DNA of 64,000 nt from Notolepis coatsorum. Taxonomy: Eukaryota > Chordata > Actinopteri > Aulopiformes > Paralepididae. A program made the position numbers and the translations under genes. Under the pieces are notes generated by a model. The model was not told where the DNA came from. It did no database searches and saw only the letters and a list, made by a program, of their open reading frames with translations. Position 1 is the first letter of the stretch, and the number at the start of each line of letters is the position of its first letter. Location of the stretch: NCBI GenBank assembly GCA_963971535.1, contig OZ020594.1, positions 116,285,127 through 116,349,126 on the forward strand, written 5' to 3'. Of this stretch, positions 56,446 through 64,000 are shown one piece after another.

Positions 56446-58149
56446 AGCTTGCCCCGGTGTTCAACGCCATATTTAATCAATCCCTGGCGGAGTCAGTAGT
56501 CCCTGCCTGCTTCAAGATGTCTACCATCATCCCTGTACCGAAGAAACCCTCCCCAACATGTCCAAATGATTACAGACCGGTGGCACTCACCTCTGTGGTC
56601 ATGAAATGTTTCGAGAGGCTGGTCAAGGACCACATTTGTGCCTCTCTCCCCAGTGATATGGACCCTATGCAATTTGCATACAGGACAAACAGGTCCACTG
56701 ATGACGCGGTCTCCCAGGTACTGCACAGCACTCTCTCCCACCTTGACCGTCAGAAGGGGGGCTATGTGAGACTGTTGTTCATTGACTACAGCTCAGCGTT
56801 CAACACCATAGTCCCCACCAGACTGGTGGACAAGCTGATCGAGCTAGGCCTGAGCTCCGCCCTGAGCGCCTGGGTACTGGACTTTCTGAGTGAAAGACCC
56901 CAGGCGGTCAGGGTGGGGGGTCAGACCTCCAACACCATCACCCTGAGCATCGGGTCCCCCCAGGGCTGTGTTCTAAGCCCCCTGCTGTACTCACTCTACA
57001 CACACGACTGTGTGGCCAAGTTCAGCTCCAACTCCATTGTGAAGTTCGCCGACGACACGGTGGTGGTGGGGCTGATCTCGGACAACGACGAGAAGGCCTA
57101 CCGGGAGGAGGTTGAGGTACTGGAACGTTGGTGCCAGGACAACAGCCTGCTCCTGAACATTGGTAAAACCAAGGAGCTGATCGTGGATTATAGGAGAGGA
57201 CAGCGGGAGACACACACACCACTGAGGATTAACGGGGCTACCGTGGACAGGGTGAGCAGCTTCAAGTACCTGGGGGTCCACATCTCAGAGGACCTGACAT
57301 GGTCAACACACATAGGCACAGTAGTAAAGAAAGCGAAGCAGCGCCTCTACCACCTGAGACAGTTAAGGAAGTTCAGAGTATCGGGGAAGATACTCCAGTC
57401 CTTCTACTCAGGAGCTGTAGAGAGCATCTTGACCGGAAACATCACTGCCTGGTATGGGAACAGCACGGCACAGGACAAGAAGGCCCTACAGAGTGTGGTG
57501 CGCTCAGCCGAGCGTACCACGGGTATTGCGCTACCTCCCCTGCAGGCTCTATACAACAAGAGGTGCAAATCCAGAGCCTGCAGGATAATGAAAGACCCCC
57601 ACCACCCCAATAACAGCCTGTTCCAGCTGCTGAGGTCAGGCAGACGCCTGCGAATTCTAGAGACTAAGACGGAGAGGCTTAGGCTAAGCTTCTTCCCCCA
57701 GGCCATCAGAGCCTTGAACAATGAACATTGAGAGACACAGAAACTGAACTATCCACACACAAGTACATACACGACACGCACGCTGAGCACGCTCACACAC
57801 TAGCAGCCACTTTAACACTCATGCCGCACACACGCACACTTATGGCCAGAGGAAAGGCCACTTAAAGTAGTATAACATCAGGAACAGTGTATTGCACTAC
57901 TAAAGCTAACTAGCATGTCCTATATGCTCTGTAAATACTAATGTACAGATACCGAGATGGCACACCATGTACCTGTTTATTGCACTGTTTTATTGGATTC
58001 TATTAATATGTTGTACCACTGTATTTTTATTGGACTCTATTATATGTTGTACCACTGTATTGCACATCGTCGCGGGCAAGACCAGCCGCATTTCATTGTA
58101 TACCTGTATGCCGTGACAATTAAAACTCTTGAATCTTGAATCTTGAATC
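56446..58149 (+). mobile_element. L2/CR1/Rex-like LINE, 5'-truncated, with open RT
   Basis: It begins in coding sequence (AGCTTGCCCCGGTGTTC) and ends in four copies of TTGAATC, the clade-typical short-repeat tail. It interrupts the DIRS left terminal repeat; the uninterrupted counterpart is seen at about 62915 in the right repeat. It is the same family as the fragment at 190-1112 and longer at the 5' side. Confidence 0.9.
56457..57731 (+). CDS. LINE reverse transcriptase, 5'-truncated open frame (424 codons)
   Basis: This is the RT part of a LINE ORF2, with no endonuclease because the copy is truncated. The frame has no ATG at its first position (GTG) and is open upstream to the element start, so the listed start is only the frame limit. 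Motifs by residue: PNDYRPVALTS (36-46), QFAYRTNRSTDDA (72-84), LFIDYSSAFNTI (107-118, catalytic D110), SPQGCVLSPLLYSLYTHDC (167-185), catalytic FADD (197-200) and NIGKTKELIVD. After the RT come LGVHISEDLTWS and AERTTGIALPPLQALYNKRC. All catalytic residues are present and there is no stop, so the copy is young. Without a 5' end it should not move by itself. Confidence 0.88.
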   Translation: MFNAIFNQSLAESVVPACFKMSTIIPVPKKPSPTCPNDYRPVALTSVVMKCFERLVKDHICASLPSDMDPMQFAYRTNRSTDDAVSQVLHSTLSHLDRQKGGYVRLLFIDYSSAFNTIVPTRLVDKLIELGLSSALSAWVLDFLSERPQAVRVGGQTSNTITLSIGSPQGCVLSPLLYSLYTHDCVAKFSSNSIVKFADDTVVVGLISDNDEKAYREEVEVLERWCQDNSLLLNIGKTKELIVDYRRGQRETHTPLRINGATVDRVSSFKYLGVHISEDLTWSTHIGTVVKKAKQRLYHLRQLRKFRVSGKILQSFYSGAVESILTGNITAWYGNSTAQDKKALQSVVRSAERTTGIALPPLQALYNKRCKSRACRIMKDPHHPNNSLFQLLRSGRRLRILETKTERLRLSFFPQAIRALNNEH

Positions 58150-58224
58150 TTGAATCTATCCGCTTACCTTCATAAGCAGGTGTGTGGTCACCTACTCGCC
58201 TCCTTCTTCACTTTCACCACAAGG
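58150..58224 (+). repeat. DIRS left inverted terminal repeat, inner part
   Basis: TATCCGCTTACCTTCATAAG through TTCACCACAAGG. It is inverted relative to 62846-62920. It continues the left ITR after the LINE. Confidence 0.85.
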
Positions 58225-61200
58225 AAGTGCCTTCGGTAGATCCCACACTTGACAAGGTTGTTAGCTGAAGAAAGTTGGAACGGGAGATACGTTGACATCA
58301 TATCTTTATTTTCTCTCTCACTATTTTCGAGAAAATACGGCGATATTGTCTTCGTCACTGGAGTGTCTGGAAGATGATGATCATTCTGACCTCCACCAGC
58401 TTTTTCGTATTAGGGGCTCGCGCCGCTGACATGCTCCCCAACTGCAGTCCTCCTTGCTGCGGCTGGATGGGTTTGGCCCTCCGGTCATACAGCTGGACTG
58501 TGGGAAGCACCGGCTGTTGCAAGAAAGCGGTTGCTTCCAGGGTGGGGTAAGTACTGTTTTGCTTGCAAGCACTGGTTGTCTGTTTATGCTATGGGGGTTA
58601 GCTGACAATTTTACGAACGCCGACTCCGGACTGGGGTCCTCTGCTCGGCTTCTTAAGCGGCGGACGGAGGATCTTGGTCTGACGCCCATGATGGTCAACC
58701 TAGTGGGCCGCGACTGGGACCTGGTGAACCCAGGATTCTCTGGACAAGCGGATGCTTCTCTGTCCCGTGCAGGCCCCATCTTTCACATAAATGTGGAAGT
58801 ACACCCTAACGAGGAAATGTGGGCATAGGATCTTCTTTATCGGGAGTTCCATGCTCAAAGTCGGCTGCAGCCCGGATGGGAATTGTGCTGGCTCCGCTGT
58901 ATGTCTGGTAAATCACAGTTGAAAACTGTGTTTGACATTTCTTTTTCTCTTCCCTCTTAGGATGGGGAGGGACTTGGACAGCGGCCTGTCTGAAGTGTGG
59001 CTTGTTATGTCGTTGTGTACAGTTCAGGTGATAGCTGCTTAGCTGGCGTGCTAGTTTGTGGCCTACTGTGTTAGCCAGTCAGCTGTTAGCTGCGGCGCTA
59101 GCTCATTGTGTTCACCAGGCTAGTGAACGTTAGCTTAATGCTACACTGTTGAAACGTTACTGTGACTTTAACATGCCTTAAACACTCTGACTACGACGTC
59201 ATCTTTGACAGAGGATGTTAGTCGACCCTACACCCGGGTGCCAGTGCCAGCGAGGACTTCGTCAACATGGAGAACGGCGGCTGGGTGGCGTTGCGGACAT
59301 ACCCTCGTCACCGGCGCAGGAGATGCTGGGTTCAACTCGGTGTCCCGTTAACCAGTGTTGCTGTTCTCTCGGCCTGCGTTCAGGGTGAAGGTAGGAGTCC
59401 TCCGGACTTTAAACACTTCTTCTTTTCTTCCCTTCTAAATGTTTTGTAATAACGATGTTTCCAAAACATGTGTTGCTGCAATACATTGAGGATACGACGC
59501 GTGTTGTGTGAATTGTCTTGTCACTGGTATAGCTTTTCTCTCTGTAGTAAATCGACGTTGTTTTTTACTTGTGTAAAAATGAACTGGTTTGGTTGTGATG
59601 AGAACATGTGTGTTCATGTAACGTTGTACCGTGGGTGAACTCACAACTAAGAGGGTTAATTAACCTGTAAAGCTATGCTTAGTGACATGTGATTGAGGAA
59701 TGAATCTTTTTCTCAGCCTGTGATGACAATGAACAGCATGTTCACACATTAACAGAGGTGCCTGTTCGCCTTGGTCGTATCAAGGGTAAGATAGGAGGGG
59801 TGACCCCCCGGTTTCCCTGGGGCTTCCCCCCCTCCTCTCAGACATGTTTGGTTACAATATATTGTGTCACTGTGTTTGTGGGGATACGATGTAACCCTCA
59901 GCTTAATTGCTGGGGTTGTGCTTTCCGCTTGAGAAACAATTTTTTCCTAAAGAAAAGGTTGTTTGGTCACTTGTGTGCTTAGCAAGGTCTGTGGCCTTTA
60001 CACAATCGAGGACTTCTGTCTTCTCTCGTTATGAAAAACGGTGTTCCTCTGTAGAGTGTACTGTGCCATTTTTTGTTGTGATGAAGGGTTGTGTGTGTCT
60101 TTGTGATCTACAACTGGGTTAGGTTTGGCCCACAGAAGCACATGTGTAAGTCTGGACAGGGGCTCTTAAAGGGGCCCTCTCTGTTCTGTGTTTTCCTTAG
60201 TAAAACTCAGGTAGCAGGTTATCACATGAGCTATGTGAGGCTGTCCGATGCTTCATGTAGCTGGCTATGACTGTGTCATGCTCTACTTGTCATTACATCG
60301 TATCATGGGTGAGGGGTCGTAAAGGGGTGAACTGGTAATCCTTTCCTCCCCTTTTCTGATTGGTCAGGGGTTAAAACCTCCTGTCCTTCAAGGTTCCTGT
60401 CACGTTGCTGTTCGGCACGTTACAGGGTAAGAGGGGGGAGGGAGTTTCCTGGTCCCACGCCCTGGAAGATTGGGTGTGTGCACCGCGGAAATTCCCCCGG
60501 CATAGAGTACGTCACTGAGCGCGTCTCTAGTGGTAAGACTTCCGTGGGTTGTTCAGGTCCATGTTATGGATCTGTTTCAGGGAGTTGTCAGAGCTCCTCC
60601 TCACGAAGATCCTCCTCAGAGAGAAGTGCCTTCTGTGAGTTCAGACTCTCCTTCCCAGTGAGGGAGCCTCCTCAGAGTTCAGAGCCTCCTCCTCAGATTG
60701 TCAAGGTGAGTAGAACTTCAAAAAAGGAGTTCTGCTCTATTGTGTGTGTATTCGATTCAATTCAATTATTGAGTGTGTATTGGTTCAGTGCCTCCTCCTC
60801 GGAGAGCTCTAACCCAAGTGTTACATAGCTCAATGTTGCAATATATTCTTTTCAATCTATACAGCTCGCATGGGAAGTCTCTCTGGGGATTTCCGTCTCC
60901 TCCCTGTGGCGAGGGTGGCGGGATGTAAAAATGTAAAAAAAAATTACCCTCAGCTGTGTCAGTCTGTTTTTCTTTCTTTTTTAAATAAAAAGAGGAAAGG
61001 ACATGAAGCACGACAGCTCCGTGTCGTTCTCCCAGGTGACTTGGAGGAACAATGTCTGGTGTCTTGCTAGACTATCCATTGATGTGTTTGGATCTCGACG
61101 CGTACATAGTGCTGGCTCGGGGTGTTTCTGTTAAGAATCACGCAGGGGGCTAAGTACGCCTTGGTTGCTCGTTATTAAAACAGCGTTTTTATAAAGCAAC

Positions 61201-62726
61201 TGGGATGGAGTTTTGTCTCTTCCGAGCGCCAGTTTACTAGGTTGTCTCGATGAATTCTCGTTCATATCTGGGGGATGTTAACGGAATAGATCAGAACATA
61301 GGTAGAGGGGTCTCACGCCCTTGGGGTGGGCCACTGAGCGCGGTACAAATGGGACCGTCTGGGTGGCGCCCTCTTTTCATGTTTTGGATCGACACGCATA
61401 CCTACCCCCTCTTCTGGAGTGGGCATGTCGGCATGGTTAGGGCACGGGACTGGTTCTGGTCGCGCTGGTCCAGATCAGTTAACCCGTTGTCCGCCGGGGA
61501 CGCAGATCTGCTGTTCTGGTACCCTGAGGGACTTTTGCTTTTTTCGGGGGGGAAAATGCCGGGTCGGCCCGGGTGTCACAGGGTTAGGCGTTATGGAGAC
61601 CCTTTGTTGGGTACACGTTGTACCTGGCACTATCATAAGGGGCTGATTCTCCTTTCTTTCGCTCCTCTCTCACGCATGGCGAAGAGGGGGCTGTTGGGGT
61701 GGTCTTCTGGACCTCCTCTGGTAACCCTGTGTGCTTCCAGGCCGCCGGGCCCGGTCCGAAGTAATGTTTCGTTGAAACCGTAGGCCTGGGATAACCCTTT
61801 TTCTTGAGGGGTTATAGGAACAGCCACCGTCTGTGTACCGAGAGGGTGGTTGATTCCCTGGTGTGTTGGAGCAGAGTCACCTCCCGGGTTACCCGGTTGA
61901 GTGTGCCCCTGCACGTTCATGACGTCTGCCAATCGTGTCAGCCCTCTCTGCCTCGACCCCTCTGGGTGGGTTTTTTTTGATGGAGGCTTTGTCATGGTGC
62001 GCAACAATGCCAGCATACGCCCCTTCCGCCGGGGGGGCTGTTTTCAGTTGACCCCTTTGGCGCCTGTCTCGTCCGCAGTGCTCCAGGCTCGGGTCTACAG
62101 CCTGCTGCCTGGTTTCCCCGGTGCGCTGCCTGCTTCCGTTGGTTAACCTTTTGAATGCTTTACGGCCATGCTGACTGCCTGTGTTGCAGGGTCAGTGTGC
62201 CAGGCGGTGTACTAATGGGGGGAAAGGGCCCGCTCTTGGAGGGGCCCTGTCCGAATACGCTGGCGATGTGGGGGGCGGTGTCACTAAGTGACCGCCTGGT
62301 GGGGTCTTGATGCCTGGCGTCATTGACCTCTCTGGGCCCACTTTTTCCAGTGGGTCCAGTCCCTTCAGTGGGTCTGGGTCTTCCTTCGCGCTCCGCTGCT
62401 ACGGCCTTGCCACAGGGTTGGGTTTGCTCTTGACCCCGTGATTTTGGGGGCAGTAACGAGGGTTGTTCCTTCCGTTCGTTCCCTGGTGGCATGCGGGTTG
62501 TGCGTGTGCGTAGTCGTGGGGTCAAGCCACAGTCTGCTCACCCTGTGCGTTGAGTTGCTTGAGTTCCTCTTCGCACGGTTGGATCCGTCTCCCTCCCGTC
62601 CTCCAATAGGGAGGGTATCCCTCCATTAGGGAGGGTCAGGGGGCTCTGTCCTCCCCGGTCTGATGGTTGTGGGGGGCCTCAACGGAGTACATTTGTCGAG
62701 CTTCTGGCTCCCGCTCAGCTCCTCTT
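58225..62726. other. DIRS interior, no recognised coding domain
   Basis: About 4.5 kb that is GC-richer than the surroundings, especially 60.4-62.7 kb. Short open frames occur on both strands (for example 58454-58828, 61250-61783, and 62160-62525 on minus), but none shows RT, RNase H, methyltransferase or tyrosine-recombinase motifs. A TCCTCCTCA/GAGCCTCCTC-type simple repeat lies at about 60590-60700. GGGAGGGTATCCCTCC occurs at about 62610. Part may be decayed DIRS sequence and part may be foreign; I cannot tell. Confidence 0.4.
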
Positions 62727-62820
62727 GTGCAGACTGACGCTGAGCGGAGCCATAATGAAATAGAACGTAAGGTTATGTATATAACCAAGTTCTATGAATT
62801 ATGGTGACGCTCAGCGTCAG
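62727..62820. repeat. DIRS internal complementary region (ICR)
   Basis: The first half (GTGCAGACTGACGCTGAGCG through AAATAGAAC) is the complement of the left terminus. The second half (AACGTAAGGTTATGTATATA through GCTCAGCGTCAG) is the complement of the right terminus at 63003-63059. They share AAC at 62764-62766. The whole is an imperfect palindrome centred on GGTTATGTATATAACC. Confidence 0.85.
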
Positions 62821-62845
62821 GACGCCACTGCGATCCTTGATCTCG

Positions 62846-63059
62846 CCTTGTGGTGAAAGTTTGGGAAGGAGGCGAGTAGGTGACCACACACCTGCTTATG
62901 AAGGTAAGCGAATAGGGGTGTGGCCAGACGAATGTTGGGATGTAAAGGTACATTGTGGAATTTTTTATTCAGTGCTCGTGCACGAAGTGAAGTGCGTGCA
63001 GACTGACGCTGAGCGTCACCATAATTCATATAACTTGGTTATATACATAACCTTACGTT
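62846..63059 (-). repeat. DIRS right inverted terminal repeat
   Basis: CCTTGTGGTGAAAG to the terminal CCTTACGTT. It includes the uninterrupted GCGAATAGGGGTGTGGCC site that the LINE occupies in the left repeat. It extends about 30 bp further out than the left repeat, as expected for DIRS elements whose two ITRs are not identical. Confidence 0.85.
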
Positions 63060-63355
63060 TCCTCTGTGCACTGTCAGATGCAGAGGCCCAAACAGGTGAG
63101 CAGTAGTCCAGGTGGCTTAAAACTAATGACTTAACGACCTGTCCTAGAATATGTGCTGGAACATAAGGATGGCATTTTCTTGCCATATAAATGCCATTAC
63201 CCATTTTCTTAGCCACTGTGTCAATGTGCTCTACCCATGTCAGTCGACTATCTATTATGACTCCCAGTAATTTAACCATATCAACCTGTTGTATGGGTTC
63301 ACCAGACAAGTGCAGACTCAGTGTAGGATTGGCTAATAGTTTGTGACTGGTTGTG
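63060..63355 (-). pseudogene. LINE reverse-transcriptase C-terminal region, upstream part of a split copy
   Basis: The minus-strand frame reads KLLANPTLSLHLSGEP, VKLLGVIIDSRLTWVEHI, ARKCHPYVPAHIL and LSHLDYCSPVWASASDSAQR. It is then cut by the DIRS right end. Across the insertion the reading continues QITQNRAAS at 56325. This is the region after the RT catalytic core in fish CR1/Rex-group LINEs. It may be the same kind of LINE as the endonuclease fragment at 35.2 kb, but the parts do not overlap. Confidence 0.82.
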
Positions 63356-63357
63356 AG

Positions 63358-63492
63358 TACTATGTGTACAGATGTAGTGAAGATATCTCTGTTCTCTCAG
63401 TTAGTTTACTATGTGTACAGATGTAGTGAAGATGTCTCTGTTATCTCAGTTAGTTTACTATGTGTACAGATGTAGTGAAGATGTATTGTTCA
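63358..63492 (+). repeat. ~55-bp tandem repeat, 2.5 copies
   Basis: TACTATGTGTACAGATGTAG, then TGAAGATATCTCTGTTCTCT, then CAGTTAGTTT, repeated with few changes. Confidence 0.85.
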
Positions 63493-63511
63493 GAGAATAT
63501 TATATATCACC

Positions 63512-63665
63512 GCGCAGATTGATTGATAGAAAATGTTATTAACAGATTGCAGAATGTGTCCAATACAGTACAGTACGGCTCAATACACACAATTGTTAAG
63601 GGGATGCAGACCAGAGAAAGACTTTCGTCTTGTTTACATCAGGGTCCCCCATTTTCAATTCATAA
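63512..63665 (-). repeat. Dispersed LINE/SINE-like 3' tail
   Basis: The same family as 54881-55027, in inverse orientation: ATTGATTGATAGAAAATG, TTGCAG-type core, AGACTTTCGTCTTGTTTAC and GGGTCCCCCATTTTCAATTC. Confidence 0.7.
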
Positions 63666-63943
63666 TTAATTGTAAGTAAGGGTGCAACTAGCACCGTGCA
63701 ATCCATTCTTTGTGGATCTAGCCCTGAGACAGTCGTCTTTATGTAAGACATTAATCAGTATTTTCTTTTCTTATCGTTTAAACTATGTTTTTATGTGTAA
63801 TTTATTCTATGTATTGTATTTTATATGGACCCTGAGTCCGTAATAAAATGTAGATTGATTGACATCCATGAGGTGTTTAGGAATGATAGAAATTAAGAAC
63901 AAAATTACTTTAAAGAATGTAAATGAAGTGGTAAAATGATCAC
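63666..63943 (+). other. Spacer ending in another repeat tail
   Basis: GGACCCTGAGTCCGTAATAA, then AATGTAGATTGATTGA (63826-63861), looks like a different LINE/SINE 3' end with a polyadenylation-like AATAAA. The remainder (63862-63943) would be intron next to the EF-hand-like exon. Confidence 0.4.
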
Positions 63944-64000
63944 CTCTGGCAAGCTCGTCTATGTCCAGCAGACCATCCTTGTTGCCACGGGTGATGGGAA
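63944..64000 (-). CDS. EF-hand-like coding exon, partial at window edge
   Basis: On the minus strand the frame reads GNKDGLLDIDELAR and ends in a GTGATC splice donor at 63943-63938 (phase 1). The pattern N-K-D-G-x-L-D-x-x-E-L is the core of an EF-hand calcium loop, like those of secretagogin/calbindin-type proteins. The first loop aspartate is not seen: R-G precedes N where D-x is expected. Either the exon begins near here or the loop is atypical. The acceptor side lies outside the window, so the gene cannot be named. Confidence 0.5.

Larger units (their letters stand above)
56326..63059 (+). mobile_element. DIRS-like element (tyrosine-recombinase retrotransposon architecture)
   Basis: The termini are inverted repeats of about 195 bp (left, split by a LINE) and 214 bp (right). 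Both outer ends are GTT (56326-56328 and 63057-63059). An internal complementary region at 62727-62820 contains the complement of the left end joined to the complement of the right end, sharing a single AAC. This arrangement defines DIRS elements, which replicate through a circular intermediate. There is no target duplication: the host LINE frame is restored by removing the element and one triplet. Between the ITRs I find no RT, RNase H, methyltransferase or recombinase, so this copy seems non-autonomous or its coding part is unrecognisable. Confidence 0.78.

Noticed and set aside
58381..62525. Short ORFs in the DIRS interior as gag, RT or recombinase
   Set aside because: None shows a catalytic or structural motif of those families. 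They are consistent with chance frames in GC-rich DNA.

Overview
This window looks like repeat-dense, gene-poor DNA of a ray-finned (teleost) fish. The evidence is the mixture of element types: fish-style L1 and CR1/L2/Rex-like LINEs, a BEL/Pao LTR retrotransposon, a DIRS-like element, hAT- and piggyBac-like DNA elements, and a THAP/DDE transposase gene remnant. Spliced single exons resemble elovl6, ccdc92 and ppp1r21. There is no complete host gene and no bacterial-type feature. The species cannot be named from the sequence.

Layout. 1-5.5 kb: a decayed, 5'-truncated L1 on the minus strand, with an L2-like LINE 3' fragment inserted in it. 5.5-13.5 kb: a patchwork of a THAP-like fragment, an elovl6-like exon with a degenerate tandem repeat at its splice acceptor, a truncated ccdc92-like exon beside a large palindrome, a minisatellite, LINE debris, a four-exon THAP/DDE-transposase pseudogene (minus), a tRNA-like SINE and another LINE fragment. 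13.5-35.2 kb: a 31-bp satellite (about 22 kb) holding six copies of one ~1.04-kb hAT-type non-autonomous element. All six sit at the same point with the same 8-bp target duplication, so the satellite and its passenger were amplified together as higher-order units; the last duplication has a 5,066-bp period.

35.2-45.2 kb: a LINE endonuclease fragment split by a very young BEL/Pao element. It has near-identical 1.43-kb LTRs, a 5-bp target duplication, a tRNA-Arg-type primer site and one open gag-pol frame of about 2,021 codons, the only long intact coding sequence here. 45.2-49.7 kb: a broken plus-strand L1 interrupted by a small hAT-type element and a 952-bp piggyBac-like element. 49.8-54.3 kb: a foldback hAT-type MITE, then a hAT element containing a piggyBac-like element, itself carrying a 744-bp tandem duplication. 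54.3-56.2 kb: a second palindrome and a hAT-type element enclosing an apparent first exon of ppp1r21.

56.3-63.06 kb: an element with DIRS-type architecture: split inverted terminal repeats, an internal complementary region joining the two ends, GTT at both termini and no target duplication. It lies in the coding region of a minus-strand LINE and has an L2-like LINE inserted in its left terminal repeat. I recognise no reverse transcriptase or tyrosine recombinase in its interior. The window ends in repeat tails and a partial EF-hand-like exon on the minus strand.

The nested order gives a relative chronology. The old LINE/L1 copies came first, then the hAT, piggyBac and DIRS insertions, and the BEL element is probably among the latest arrivals. 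The satellite amplification came after its hAT insertion. The collection of unrelated single host exons among satellites and transposons resembles pericentromeric, sex-chromosome or B-chromosome DNA, but that is inference.
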